From Bryobacterales bacterium (lineage in GTDB: Bacteria; Acidobacteriota; Terriglobia; Bryobacterales; Bryobacteraceae), in assembly GCA_025463005.1 (NCBI GenBank), contig JAOAPR010000013.1:1-51981 (forward strand): 51,981 nt of DNA. Direction: 5' to 3'. The notes under the pieces are model-generated. The model saw only the letters and a list, made by a program, of their open reading frames with translations. It was not told the origin of the DNA and ran no database searches. This document shows, in pieces, positions 39,488-48,768 of the stretch. The stretch's first letter is position 1. Each line of letters opens with the position of its first letter. The translations under genes were made by a program, and so were the position numbers.

Positions 39488-40858
39488 ATGAAAAATCCAA
39501 TCCTGACACTGATTGCCGCAGCCGGACTGGGCTTGAGTCTCGGCTGGACTTTAGCGGCACAGGAACCCAAGCCCCAGGAAACTGCGAAGTCGGATACGGC
39601 CAAGAAAGAGTGGAAGGGTCAAGACGAGTACAAGCTTTTCGAGGCCTATCAGAAGGCCGACCTCAAAGGTAAGGTCGAAGCGCTCGACAAGTGGAAAACG
39701 GCCTTTCCGGCCAGCGATTTCGGCGAGGAGCGCGAAGAGCAGTATCTCTTCGTCTATCAGCAGTCGAACATGAACCGTGAGGCCTTCGATAAGGCCACGG
39801 AGATCCTCAAGGCCCGCCCGAATCACTTCTACTCCCTGTCGGCGATCGAGCGGCTGATCTACACCCTTCCCCCTCCACCCAAGCCTACCGATCTGGACAC
39901 CGCGGAGCGCGTTTCGAAGTATCTTTTGGACAACCTGGATACGGTCTTCGCCCCGGCGAACAAGCCCATGGACGTTAAGGACGCCGAGTGGGCGACCTAC
40001 AAGGCGCCCATGAAAAACGCCGCGCAGGCCACCCTGGCATGGGTCTATGTGCAGCGCAAGGACCATCCCAAAGCCGAGACGGAGCTGACCAAGTACCTGC
40101 ACATGGATCCCACTCAGGCGCCTACCTCGCTGTCGCTGGGCGGTGAGCTGCTGGCGCAGAATCAGGAGCATCCCGAAAAGCTGCCGCTGGGCTTATACCA
40201 GTTTGCCCGCGCCGCAAGCTATGAAGGCCAGAACAGCCTTCCCGCCCCTGCCCGCAAGCAGGCTCTCGAATACCTGACCAAGACGTACACCGCTTATCAC
40301 GGCTCCAATGAGGGACTGGATAAACTGCTCGCCCTGGCCAAGAACAATCCGTTCCCGCCCGAGGGCTTCAGCATTGTCAGCGCGCAGCAGATCGCGGCCA
40401 AGACCGCGGCCGAGCAGGAGAATTTCATCAAGACCCACCCCGATCTGGGACTCTGGCAAACCGCCATCAAGGAACCCCTGGTCAAGGACGGCGGCGAAGC
40501 CTATTTCGAAATGAGCATGAAAGGCGCTCTGCTGCCAGGCGGCGCCAACGGCGTGCAGAAATTCAAGGGCAAGATCGTGTCGATGTCGCCCGAAACCAAG
40601 CCCAAGCAGATCGTGCTGGCATTGGAGCAGCCGAATGTTCCCGACGTCACCCTGGACCTGTCTGAAGCATTGCCAGGCAAGATGGAAGCAGGCGAAGAGC
40701 TGCAATTCGAGGGCGTCGCGAAATCTTACACGAAGCAGCCGTTCATGATCGTGTTCGAGGTCGAGCCCACTCAGATCGCTGGATGGACCGGCAAAAACGC
40801 GGGACCGGCGAAGTCTTCGGCAGGCAAAAGCAAGGCCAAGGCGAAAGCCAAACAGTAG
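39488..40858 (+). CDS. Secreted TPR-like protein, paralog A
   Basis: 456 residues: signal peptide MKNPILTLIAAAGLGLSLGW, then a helical region with TPR-like turns (QQSNMNREAFDKATEILKARPNHF; VYVQRKDHPKAETELTKYL) to about residue 300, and a beta-rich C-terminal domain (KFKGKIVSMSPETKPKQIVL, ELQFEGVAKSYTKQPFMIVF) before a Lys/Ala-rich tail. It aligns over its whole length with the next gene. A Pro-rich stretch PPPPKPTDLD occurs near residue 130. Function unknown; an extracytoplasmic protein-interaction scaffold is inference. AAAGG lies 12 bases upstream of the ATG, a weak ribosome-binding site. Confidence 0.75.
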   Translation: MKNPILTLIAAAGLGLSLGWTLAAQEPKPQETAKSDTAKKEWKGQDEYKLFEAYQKADLKGKVEALDKWKTAFPASDFGEEREEQYLFVYQQSNMNREAFDKATEILKARPNHFYSLSAIERLIYTLPPPPKPTDLDTAERVSKYLLDNLDTVFAPANKPMDVKDAEWATYKAPMKNAAQATLAWVYVQRKDHPKAETELTKYLHMDPTQAPTSLSLGGELLAQNQEHPEKLPLGLYQFARAASYEGQNSLPAPARKQALEYLTKTYTAYHGSNEGLDKLLALAKNNPFPPEGFSIVSAQQIAAKTAAEQENFIKTHPDLGLWQTAIKEPLVKDGGEAYFEMSMKGALLPGGANGVQKFKGKIVSMSPETKPKQIVLALEQPNVPDVTLDLSEALPGKMEAGEELQFEGVAKSYTKQPFMIVFEVEPTQIAGWTGKNAGPAKSSAGKSKAKAKAKQ

Positions 40859-40896
40859 CTCATACAGCGATCTCCGGTAGCGGCGTCGTGACGGGC

Positions 40897-40926
40897 TTGC
40901 CTGTTGACGCCAGCTTTGGGTATACT
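40897..40926 (+). promoter_or_regulatory. Possible promoter of paralog B
   Basis: TATACT (40921-40926) is a good -10. TTGCCT (40897-40902) stands 18 bases upstream; TTGACG at 40904 is a better hexamer but too close (11 bases). The GGAGGT ribosome-binding site of the gene follows at 40971. Confidence 0.4.
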
Positions 40927-40981
40927 CCGCAGAAGTACCGCGCACGGAAGTTGTTAAATTCGAAGGCGCTGGAGGTTTGCT

Positions 40982-42373
40982 GTGACACTGAACTATCGCA
41001 CGCTGACAACGATCACGGCAGTTGGGCTGGGATTGGCTCTCGGATGGGGACTAGGGACGCAAGAGATCAAGGCACAGGCTCCCGCGCCGGCCAAGCAGAA
41101 CTGGAAGAGCCAGGCAGAGTTCGATCTCTACGCCGAGTTTGGGAAGGCCAAGGGCAAAGACAAAATCGCGGCTCTCGACAAGTGGAAGCAGTCCTTCGCC
41201 GAGAGCGATTTCGCCTTCGAGCGCGAAGAAGCCTACCTCGGCACGTATCAAGAGCTGAACATGCCGCGTCAGGCCTTCGATAAGGCAGTGGAGATCCTCA
41301 AGACTCATCCCAACCATTTCTTCTCGATCTATGCGGTGGAGACCGTAATCTACCAACTGAATCCAGCCCAGCCTGCTGCGGCCGACATGGAGACCGGCGA
41401 GCGGGTATCTAAGCACGTCCTGGATGATCTGGATGCGATTTTTACGCCCGCGAATAAACCCGCGACCATGAACGACTCGCAATGGACACAGACCAAGAGC
41501 GTCATGAAACCGCTGGCGCAGCGCCAGATCGCCTGGATTGCCGTGCAGCGTAAGGATTATCCCAAGGCTGAGGCCGAGCTGACCAAGTTTCTGCAGATGG
41601 ATCCGACCCAGGCACAGTTCTCTTACTTCCTGGCGCAAGCCCAGTTCAACCAGCGCCAGGACCACCCGGACAAGCAGCCGCCCGCCATCTTCCATTTCGT
41701 TCGCGCCGCCAACGTGGACGGTCCGAATGCGATGAGCGCGAATGACAAAAAGACTGCACTGGCCTACGTCACCAATCTTTACAACCAGTATCACGGCTCG
41801 AATGAGGGTTTCGAGAAGGTTGTGACCGCGGCCAAGGCATCTGCGTTCCCGCCTGCAGGCTTCACCATCGAAAGTGGAGCCGACATCGCCCGGAAAAAGG
41901 CGGAAGAGCAGGCCAAGGCGGATGCCGCCAATCCGATCCTGGCCTTCTGGCGGGATATCGTGAGAGAACCGCTCCAGAAGGACGGGGATATGTACTTCGA
42001 CGCTATGAAGGGTGCTCTCCTTCCCGGCGATCCGGGCAAGCAGAAGGGCTTCACCAAGTTCAAGGCTAAACTGATCTCGATGACGCCGGCGAACAAGCCC
42101 AAGGAATTGGTGCTTGCTCTAGAAAAACCGGAGACGCCCGACGTGAAGCTGACGTTCGAGGAGCCGCTTCCCGGCAACATGGAACCCGGCGCAGAACTCG
42201 AGTTTGAAGGCGTGGCTACGGCTTACACAAAGGAGCCGTTCATGGTTACTTTCGAAGTGACGCCGGAACAACTCACCGGATGGACCGGCAAGAACGCACC
42301 GGGCGCCGGGAAAGGCAAGGGTCCAGCGAAAGGCCCTGCCAAGGGTCCTGCTAAAGGGAAAGCAGCGAAGTAA
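40982..42373 (+). CDS. Secreted TPR-like protein, paralog B
   Basis: 463 residues from GTG 40982 (GGAGGT 5 bases upstream). Same architecture as paralog A: signal peptide (TTITAVGLGLALGWGLG), SQAEFDLYAEFGKAKGKDKI, KAVEILKTHPNHFFSIYAVE, VQRKDYPKAEAELTKFLQMD, and the C-terminal FEGVATAYTKEPFMVTFEV. It differs by losing the Pro-rich stretch and ending in GKGPAKGPAKGPAKGKAAK, a six-base-unit-like low-complexity tail. It has its own promoter candidate, so the tandem copies may be regulated separately. It meets the nuclease-family gene tail-to-tail with 5 bases between them. Confidence 0.75.
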   Translation: MTLNYRTLTTITAVGLGLALGWGLGTQEIKAQAPAPAKQNWKSQAEFDLYAEFGKAKGKDKIAALDKWKQSFAESDFAFEREEAYLGTYQELNMPRQAFDKAVEILKTHPNHFFSIYAVETVIYQLNPAQPAAADMETGERVSKHVLDDLDAIFTPANKPATMNDSQWTQTKSVMKPLAQRQIAWIAVQRKDYPKAEAELTKFLQMDPTQAQFSYFLAQAQFNQRQDHPDKQPPAIFHFVRAANVDGPNAMSANDKKTALAYVTNLYNQYHGSNEGFEKVVTAAKASAFPPAGFTIESGADIARKKAEEQAKADAANPILAFWRDIVREPLQKDGDMYFDAMKGALLPGDPGKQKGFTKFKAKLISMTPANKPKELVLALEKPETPDVKLTFEEPLPGNMEPGAELEFEGVATAYTKEPFMVTFEVTPEQLTGWTGKNAPGAGKGKGPAKGPAKGPAKGKAAK

Positions 42374-42378
42374 GTTCG

Positions 42379-42864
42379 CTACATCTTGTAGCGGCCCAGG
42401 TCCTCATCGTTGAGGCCCTCGAGCCACTTGCGGATTTCCTCGTTGCTGCCGACTTCGGCCACGGCGGCTGCCGTCTTCGAGGTCTTCAGCACCGTCTCTT
42501 CCACGTAGATCGGGCAATCCAGGCGCAGCGCGATCGCCAGCGCGTCACTTGGACGAGAGTCTACGGAAATAAGCTTGCCGTCCCGCTCCAGCCAGATCAC
42601 GGCGTAGTAGGTGTCTTCCTTGAGGTCGCTGACCACTACTTTCTTCACGCCCGTTTCGAGACCGAACAGCAGGTTGCGGATCAGGTCATGCGTCATGGGC
42701 CGCGCCGTCGGGATTTTTTCGATCTCGAGCGCAATCGCATTCGCCTCGTAAATCCCCACCCATATGGGAAGGACGGCGCCGCCGTTGACGTCCTTGAGTA
42801 CGACGATCGGAAGATTCGTGCTGGGGTCCATCATCAATCCCCGGATCTTCATCTCGACTTCCAT
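42379..42864 (-). CDS. Bifunctional nuclease family protein (BFN/DUF151)
   Basis: 161 residues. The DUF151 core shows VVLKDVNGGAVLPIWVGIYE, ARPMTHDLIRNLL, YYAVIWLERDGKLISVDSRP and SDALAIALRLDCPIYVEE. The C-terminal EEIRKWLEGLNDEDLGRY extension is typical of bacterial members. Plant homologues have DNase/RNase activity; the bacterial function is not settled. AAGGAGG is 9 bases upstream of the ATG. It follows miaB by 20 bases on the same strand, an arrangement also seen in other bacteria, suggesting an RNA-related role. Confidence 0.9.
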   Translation of the reverse strand: MEVEMKIRGLMMDPSTNLPIVVLKDVNGGAVLPIWVGIYEANAIALEIEKIPTARPMTHDLIRNLLFGLETGVKKVVVSDLKEDTYYAVIWLERDGKLISVDSRPSDALAIALRLDCPIYVEETVLKTSKTAAAVAEVGSNEEIRKWLEGLNDEDLGRYKM

Positions 42865-42884
42865 GTTCGCGTCCCTCCTTTTCG

Positions 42885-44198
42885 TTAATTAACTGCTTCG
42901 CCCACTAGCGAGTTCGGACCCGCCCGGGTCACCCGAACTTCCAGGTAATGCCCGGTCAGATCTTCGTCCCGCCCGGGCCGCAGGAAGTTCAGAGTTTTGT
43001 TCTGCGACGTGCGCCCGATCCACTGGCTGGTGGCCTTGTTGAACCCTTCCACCATGCACTCCTCAACCGATCCGAGATAGGCGGCGTTGCGGCGGATCTG
43101 AATGCCGCGCTGCCGCTCCTGGACAATCGTGAGACGCCTGACCTTCTCTTCTTCGGCAATCTGGTCGTCCAGCGCCAGGGCTGACGTATTCGGCCGCCGG
43201 GAGTACTTGAAGCTGAAGATCGAATCATATTCCACCTCGTCCAGCAGTCCGAGCGTCGCCTCGAAGTCTTCTTCGGTCTCCCCCGGGAAGCCGACAATGA
43301 TATCGCTCGTAATCGCGATCGCACGCGGCGAGGCTTTCATCCAACGGATCCGTTCCATGTACTCGTCGCGCGTGTATAGCCGCTGCATCGCGGCCAGGAT
43401 GCGGCTCGATCCGGACTGCACCGGCAGGTGCACATGATTGCACAAGGCGGTGTTTCCATCGATGGCGTCGATAATGCTCTTGCGGAAGTCGCGTGGGTGC
43501 GACGTAGTGAATCGCACGCGGCGGATTCCCTGCACACGTCCGACGTTATCGAGCAGCGTGGCGAAATCCCAGCCCGCGGGCGACGGATCGCGATAGCTGT
43601 TTACGTTCTGGCCCAGCAACTGGATCTCGCTGTAGCCGGCGCGGGCGAGTTCCAGCGTTTCGGACATGACCGACGCGCTGGTGCGGCTGCGCTCGGGGCC
43701 GCGCGTGAACGGCACCACGCAATAGGCGCACGATTTGTCACAGCCCTCGATGATCGTGATGTAGGCCCGGTGCGGGTTGTCGCGGCGGGTCATCGGCGTT
43801 TCGAACGTGTCCTCGGTATCGAGGCTCAGTCCGGTGACGCGGCGGTTGCCGCTTTCGAGTTGCACCAGCATTTCCGGCAGCTTGTTGTAGCTGGCCGAGC
43901 CGCAGACCAGGCTGACGTGCGGAGCCTTTTCGAAAATACGCTCGCCTTCCTGCTGGGCGACACAACCCAGCACCGCAAACGTTTTTCCCTTGCCGTGTTC
44001 TTTCTTGAACTGCTGGAGCCGGTGGAACACCTTCTGTTCGGCTTTATCGCGGATGCTGCAAGTGTTGTAGAAAACCAGCTCGGCTTCTTCGGGGGTTTCC
44101 ACCTTCTGATAGCCTTGACTGAGCAGCGTGCCGATGACCTTCTCCGAATCGTGCGCATTCATCTGGCACCCGAAGGTCTCGATGTAGAACGTCTTCAC
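42885..44198 (-). CDS. miaB: tRNA-2-methylthio-N6-dimethylallyladenosine synthase
   Basis: 437 residues. The UPF0004 domain holds the auxiliary cluster cysteines Cys11 (TFGCQMN), Cys47 (NTCSIRDK) and Cys79 (VLGCVAQQ); the radical-SAM cluster is Cys153/157/160 (GCDKSCAYC) followed by VPFTRGPERSR; a TRAM domain closes the protein. It adds the methylthio group to i6A37 of tRNAs reading UNN codons. GTG 44198 is chosen because the protein must begin KTFYIETFGCQ; a longer opening upstream runs across the opposite gene and has no homology. Operon with the BFN gene downstream. Confidence 0.95.
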   Translation of the reverse strand: MKTFYIETFGCQMNAHDSEKVIGTLLSQGYQKVETPEEAELVFYNTCSIRDKAEQKVFHRLQQFKKEHGKGKTFAVLGCVAQQEGERIFEKAPHVSLVCGSASYNKLPEMLVQLESGNRRVTGLSLDTEDTFETPMTRRDNPHRAYITIIEGCDKSCAYCVVPFTRGPERSRTSASVMSETLELARAGYSEIQLLGQNVNSYRDPSPAGWDFATLLDNVGRVQGIRRVRFTTSHPRDFRKSIIDAIDGNTALCNHVHLPVQSGSSRILAAMQRLYTRDEYMERIRWMKASPRAIAITSDIIVGFPGETEEDFEATLGLLDEVEYDSIFSFKYSRRPNTSALALDDQIAEEEKVRRLTIVQERQRGIQIRRNAAYLGSVEECMVEGFNKATSQWIGRTSQNKTLNFLRPGRDEDLTGHYLEVRVTRAGPNSLVGEAVN

Positions 44199-44279
44199 TC
44201 TATTTTCATTGTAAGGTAACCGGCCACCTAAGGCGTTCCCTCTATTGCGAGGACTCAGGCTTCCGCTTAGCCTGGAGGT

Positions 44280-45275
44280 GTGAAGCCCCTTCTTTTGCTG
44301 ACATTGGGTGCGGCGCTGGCGTCCGCGCAAAGCGCCACCACCACGTTCATGAAGGACATCAACGGCAATCGTGTTGAGGGACAATCCTTCACCTCCACCG
44401 ACGGCGAGCGCACCGAGCGCTTTCAGTCGATCAACGGCCGCCAAGTGCCCTTGGAACAGCAGGTGGATCGCGTGGTCCGAGAAGACGCGAATGGCAAGGT
44501 GACCGAACGGATCGTGCGAAAGTTCAATCCCAATGGCCAGCTCGCTTCCACCGAGCGGGTGCTGATCGAAGAAAATAAACTCCCGGGCGGCGGTTCTTCC
44601 GTTCGCGCGACAACTTATCGCAACGATGTGAACGGCAGCTTTCATGAGGCTGAGCGCCAGACTACCGAGACGCGCGTGGCTGGTTCGACCTCGACCGCCA
44701 ATACTGTTATCGATCGGCCGACCTTGAACGGTTCCTTCGAGACGATCGAGAAACGGTCGGAGATTACGGAAGGTTCGGCGGCGAACCAGCGCAGCACGGA
44801 ATCGGTTTACCGGCGCGACGGCACAGGCGGATTTCAGGAAGCGCTGCGCTACGTGAAGACCGCTTCCAAGGTGAACGACACCACAACCGAATCGACAGCT
44901 AATTATGAGCCGGGCGTGAACGGACAGTTACGGCTGGCCTCGCAAAGCGAGTCTGCTATTACGAAACAGCCTGACGGCACCGAGCTAATCCAGACCAATC
45001 TGTACTCGCAAACCGTGGTCGGACGGCTGCAGGACAACGACGCCCCCATGCGCATCAAGGAACAGCAGATCGTGGAGCGCCGCACGAAGCCGGACGGATC
45101 GGTCGTCGAGACGTTCAGCGTCCGCCGGCCTTCTATATCCGATCCCAATCGGCTGGGGGAGTTACAGAAGCTCTCAGAGACAGTGTGCCGCGGCAAGTGC
45201 CAGCCGGAAAAGCCTACGCCGGCAGACACTTCCAAAGACACTACGAAATCTGCGACAGGAAACTCTCGCCCGTAA
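44280..45275 (+). CDS. Secreted repeat protein of unknown function
   Basis: 331 residues: signal peptide KPLLLLTLGAALASAQ, then at least five imperfect repeats with a period of 32-33 residues, marked by a turn at NPNGQL (85), DVNGSF (118), TLNGSF (150), GTGGF (about 183) and GVNGQL (214). Between turns are Thr/Glu/Arg-rich amphipathic strands, so a beta-solenoid or YD-repeat-like rod is likely. The GTG start has GGAGG only one base away, an unusual spacing; the next Met would remove the signal peptide. The 3' end overlaps deoB by 35 bases on the other strand. Confidence 0.7.
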   Translation: MKPLLLLTLGAALASAQSATTTFMKDINGNRVEGQSFTSTDGERTERFQSINGRQVPLEQQVDRVVREDANGKVTERIVRKFNPNGQLASTERVLIEENKLPGGGSSVRATTYRNDVNGSFHEAERQTTETRVAGSTSTANTVIDRPTLNGSFETIEKRSEITEGSAANQRSTESVYRRDGTGGFQEALRYVKTASKVNDTTTESTANYEPGVNGQLRLASQSESAITKQPDGTELIQTNLYSQTVVGRLQDNDAPMRIKEQQIVERRTKPDGSVVETFSVRRPSISDPNRLGELQKLSETVCRGKCQPEKPTPADTSKDTTKSATGNSRP

Positions 45276-46407
45276 CGATCTCTGTTCCAAAATTCTCCGC
45301 CACCGTCTGGCCGATATCGGACAGCGTCCGCCGGGTGCCGAGATCGACGCCCGCACGCACTCGTTTCCCATAAGCCAGCACCGGCACAAACTCGCGACTG
45401 TGATCGGTGGACGCCGTCGTCGGATCACACCCGTGGTCGGCTGTGAGGATCAGCAGATCGTCCGGTCCCAGCCGGGCTTCAAGGGAAGGAATCCAGTCGT
45501 CCACCGCCTCCAGGGCGCGCGCGTAGCCTTCCACGTCGTTGCGATGGCCATAGAGCTGGTCGAAGTCGACTAAGTTTACAAAGATCATCCCACTATCGAA
45601 AGAGTCCATCGCTTGGAGCGTCTTTTCCATACCATCGGCATTGGACTTGGTCTTCTCATAGTCGCCAATGCCCCGCCCCAGGAACACGTCGAAGATCTTG
45701 CCCACCGCGAACACTTCCACGCCGCGTTCATGCAGTCGGTCGAGCAGCATGCCCTTGGGAGGCGGCACCGCGTAGTCGTGACGATTGGGGGTGCGGGTGA
45801 ACGCTCCGGGCGATCCGAGGAACGGACGCGCGATCACACGTCCCACTTCGTGCTTGCCCCGCAGAATCTCGCGCGCGGTGTCACAGATTTTGTAGAGCTC
45901 GAATAGCGGGATCACTTCTTCGTGCGCGGCGACCTGGAACACGCTGTCGGCCGAAGTGTAGACGATGGGCGAGCCGGTGCGCATGTGCTCCTCGCCCAGC
46001 TCTTCGATAATCTCGGTCCCCGATGCGGGCTTGTTCCCGAGCGTGGCGCGCCCGATCCGGCGCTCGAACTCGTCCATCACTTCGGGCGGGAAACCGCGGG
46101 GATAAACCGGAAACGGCTTGGCGAGGTGAATACCGGCCATTTCCCAGTGCCCCGTAGTTGTGTCCTTGCCGGGCGATGCCAGCGCGCAACGCCCGTAAGC
46201 GCCTTTCGGCGCGGCGTCAGGCGTCAAGCGGTCAAACGACCGGATATTCGCCAGCCCCAGCCGGCACAGATTGTCCAGGTGCAGCTTACGGTGCTGCGCA
46301 ATGTGACCCAGGGTATCGCTGCCCACGTCGCCATATTGCGCGGCGTCGGGCATCTCGCCGATGCCGACACTATCGAGGACAATCCAGATGACGCGGCGGA
46401 AACTCAT
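45241..46407 (-). CDS. deoB: Phosphopentomutase
   Basis: 388 residues of the alkaline-phosphatase superfamily: IWIVLDSVGIGEMPDAAQYG (metal Asp), KDTTTGHWEMAG (phosphorylated Thr region), TSADSVFQVAAHEE, VNLVDFDQLYGHRND and LTADHGCDPTT with STDHSREFVPVL. It interconverts ribose (or deoxyribose) 1- and 5-phosphates in nucleoside salvage. It overlaps the TlpA/TPR gene by ATGA and is the last gene of a five-gene unit that begins at yebC. Other deo genes are not present. Confidence 0.95.
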   Translation of the reverse strand: MSFRRVIWIVLDSVGIGEMPDAAQYGDVGSDTLGHIAQHRKLHLDNLCRLGLANIRSFDRLTPDAAPKGAYGRCALASPGKDTTTGHWEMAGIHLAKPFPVYPRGFPPEVMDEFERRIGRATLGNKPASGTEIIEELGEEHMRTGSPIVYTSADSVFQVAAHEEVIPLFELYKICDTAREILRGKHEVGRVIARPFLGSPGAFTRTPNRHDYAVPPPKGMLLDRLHERGVEVFAVGKIFDVFLGRGIGDYEKTKSNADGMEKTLQAMDSFDSGMIFVNLVDFDQLYGHRNDVEGYARALEAVDDWIPSLEARLGPDDLLILTADHGCDPTTASTDHSREFVPVLAYGKRVRAGVDLGTRRTLSDIGQTVAENFGTEIVTGESFLSQIS

Positions 46408-47639
46408 TTTAGGAGCGATTCAATCCGGCCCGTCATCTGATCCAAAAACGTCGACGGATCGAAGCCGTCCATCCGGCTGGCCAGGCGGCCGCTTTTGTCG
46501 ATCAGGATCGTGCTGGGAATATTCGTCACGTTCAGCAGCCGCGCCAGGCCGTCTTCGAAATAGACCGTCTTGTCCCATTTCTCGGCGGTCAGGAACGGCT
46601 CGACCACGGAACGGTCCTCGTCGGCATTCATTTCCAGGAACACGACGTCGCCCCGCTCGCCGAATCGCTCGCGGAGCGTCTCGTAAAGCGGATGCTGAAT
46701 CCGGCACGGACCGCACCAGGTTGCCCAGAAGTCCATGATCAGAAGCTTGCCTTTAAGACTCGCCAGCCGGAGCTTTTTCCCGTCCAGACCTGTGACCGTA
46801 AACTCCATAGGATCCGCCAGAGACGAATTAGGATCGAGCGCCATCAGCTTCTTGCGCCGGGTCTCCACAGTGGTCGAGACGCGGTCGTAAGCGGCCAGGA
46901 TCAGATCGCCGAGCCCCTTCTCCGAACCGTGCAGCTTGGCGTACAACTCGCCCAGCAGCAGGCGGTCCCCCTGACGTTTGTCGTCGGTGGCGAAAGGATC
47001 CGGGATGACGAAAGCTTCGGCCAGATGCTCTATCGCTCCGGCGTGCTGGCCCGCGTGCAACAGGACTTCCGCCCATTCGCGCGCCGTTTCCTCGCCCGGA
47101 TAGGCCGAAAACGCACGCGCCGCCAGCCGGAGAGCGTCCTGGTTGTCGTTCTGGATGGTTCGGGCGCGCGCCTGATACATCAGCGCCTTGCCGATGGCCC
47201 GTTCCTGCTCGTCTTGCTTGCGCGCGGCGTCTCGCCCGGTGGCAACGGGCATCTTATCCACCAGATCCTCAAAAGCGCGAGCGTACTTGTACGCCTTGAC
47301 GGCATTTTCTTCGCCACCGAGAATCAGAAACGAATACGCCAGCCGCTCGAGCAACAGAAAATCGTCCGCGGAGGTGGCCAGAGCCGATTCGCCGTACTTG
47401 ACGATCCTGGCAACGTCGTTGCTTTCGACAGCCGCTTTGGCGAGCGCGCGCTCCACGTCGGCGCGCTGCACGGTTTTCGGATATTTACTGAGGTGCGTTT
47501 CGAGTGCGCGGATCAGGTCCACAGGGCTGGTGCCTTCATTCAAGGCGCGCATCAGATCCTGCTGCTCTTGAACTGACGGCTCAGGCTGTTGCGCCAATGC
47601 TGCCCACGCGCACAGTACGCCCACCGCGACGCGTTTCAT
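46404..47639 (-). CDS. Exported TPR protein with C-terminal thioredoxin (TlpA-like) domain
   Basis: 411 residues: signal peptide [17 protein letters not shown], a helical TPR-like domain (about 20-265) and a TlpA/ResA-type thioredoxin fold (about 275-411) with WCGPC (Cys309, Cys312) and the cis-Pro loop NIPSTILID (Pro375). It should act as a periplasmic thiol-disulfide reductase, perhaps in cytochrome c or other protein maturation, held to a partner by the TPR part. It overlaps both neighbours by 4 bases (ATGA on each side), so its translation is coupled within the operon. Confidence 0.88.
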   Translation of the reverse strand: MKRVAVGVLCAWAALAQQPEPSVQEQQDLMRALNEGTSPVDLIRALETHLSKYPKTVQRADVERALAKAAVESNDVARIVKYGESALATSADDFLLLERLAYSFLILGGEENAVKAYKYARAFEDLVDKMPVATGRDAARKQDEQERAIGKALMYQARARTIQNDNQDALRLAARAFSAYPGEETAREWAEVLLHAGQHAGAIEHLAEAFVIPDPFATDDKRQGDRLLLGELYAKLHGSEKGLGDLILAAYDRVSTTVETRRKKLMALDPNSSLADPMEFTVTGLDGKKLRLASLKGKLLIMDFWATWCGPCRIQHPLYETLRERFGERGDVVFLEMNADEDRSVVEPFLTAEKWDKTVYFEDGLARLLNVTNIPSTILIDKSGRLASRMDGFDPSTFLDQMTGRIESLLK

Positions 47640-48265
47640 TGCACCGCAACCTTTTCGCCGGCAGCGCGCAGCGTATCGGCAAGCCGGGCGGCCCGTTCCC
47701 GAGCCATGTTGATGAACGATTCGTTCTTCGAGATCCGATCGAGCAGGGGCAGAAACTGTTCGCGCCCCACCAGCCGCTTCTGCGACCAGGCCGTATCGGC
47801 ACGCAACACCGCGTCGTTGATCCCCAGGCGGTCGAAGCGGATCGCGCGGCGCAGGCCCATCATTACCCGCTCGCTCTCAGAAATACGCTCGAACCAGTCC
47901 TGCAGCAGCTTAGCGTTTTCGTCCAGCGAAAAATTGAACTTTGTCTCGCTCGATTCCGCTCCGTTTTCCCAGTGAAAGGTTTTATCGCCGGTTTTGGCCA
48001 CTTTCAAACCGCTTTCGAGCGGGCGTTTGAAGTGGTCGAGCTTTCCCGCCAGGTCGAAAATCGCCTGCACGGCCTCTGCTTCGAGCTTGAACGTCTCCGG
48101 CTCTTCGTCCCTGGCTTCTCTGTACACCACAGCGCCGTCCCGATCGACGGTTATGGCCATGTAAGCCGGATCGGATCCGGGAAAGATTTTGGTGTAGGAA
48201 ACACGCGGCGCATCTGCGGCGAACGCCAAACCCGCGCCGGCCGCCAGCCACAAAAACAGCCTCAC
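47636..48265 (-). CDS. Secreted protein of unknown function within the ruvC operon
   Basis: 209 residues from GTG 48265: signal peptide ([17 protein letters not shown]), then [20 protein letters not shown], a helical middle ([20 protein letters not shown]) and a C-terminal [13 protein letters not shown]-like region rich in Arg/Glu helices. The GTG shares GTGA with the ruvC stop, and AGGAG lies 7 bases upstream, which decides the start over a longer opening. No domain was recognised. Being placed between a Holliday-junction resolvase and a periplasmic thioredoxin, its role is not evident. Confidence 0.72.
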   Translation of the reverse strand: MRLFLWLAAGAGLAFAADAPRVSYTKIFPGSDPAYMAITVDRDGAVVYREARDEEPETFKLEAEAVQAIFDLAGKLDHFKRPLESGLKVAKTGDKTFHWENGAESSETKFNFSLDENAKLLQDWFERISESERVMMGLRRAIRFDRLGINDAVLRADTAWSQKRLVGREQFLPLLDRISKNESFINMARERAARLADTLRAAGEKVAVQ

Positions 48266-48765
48266 GAACCCGCTCCTGCTCTTTGTGATGCGGTTGCGCG
48301 GCAACTGGTCGCATGACAGATGGCGACTGCCAGGGCGTCGGAGGCGTCTTCCGTTTCGATCACTCCCTGGAGTCCGGTGAGCATCCGCACCATCATCTGC
48401 ACCTGTTGTTTTTCAGCCCGGCCGTATCCGACCACGCTGACCTTGATCGCCAGAGGAGAATATTCGCCCAGCACAATGCGCGCTTCGGCGATCGCCAGCA
48501 ATGCGACGCCGCGCACATGGGCCAGTTTCAGCGCGGTTTTGACATTCTGGGAGTAGAAAACTTCTTCCACCGCGGCTGCGTCCGGCCGATGATCCTGCAG
48601 CACGGCGCGCAATCCTTGGGCGATCGCTGCCAGGCGCTGCTCCAGAGGCTTGGTAGCCGCCGCCCGGATCACGCCATGAGCGAGAACGCGATGCTTGCGG
48701 CCGTCGCTTTCGATGACGCCCCAGCCGGTCCTCTCGGTTCCGCAGTCGATCCCCAGAACACGCAC
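48262..48765 (-). CDS. ruvC: Crossover junction endodeoxyribonuclease RuvC
   Basis: 167 residues, RNase H-like fold. Catalytic acids: Asp7 ([13 protein letters not shown]), Glu67/68 ([10 protein letters not shown]), Asp140 and Asp143 ([15 protein letters not shown]). It cuts Holliday junctions with RuvAB during recombination. GTG start three bases after the yebC stop; yebC-ruvC is a common bacterial order. ruvA and ruvB are not downstream; instead a secreted-protein gene is coupled by GTGA. Confidence 0.94.
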   Translation of the reverse strand: MRVLGIDCGTERTGWGVIESDGRKHRVLAHGVIRAAATKPLEQRLAAIAQGLRAVLQDHRPDAAAVEEVFYSQNVKTALKLAHVRGVALLAIAEARIVLGEYSPLAIKVSVVGYGRAEKQQVQMMVRMLTGLQGVIETEDASDALAVAICHATSCRATASQRAGAGS

Positions 48766-48768
48766 GAT

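Noticed and set aside
44199-44645. N-terminal extension of miaB by about 150 codons
   Set aside because: The extension runs antisense across the secreted repeat gene and MiaB homology starts at KTFYIETFGCQ.
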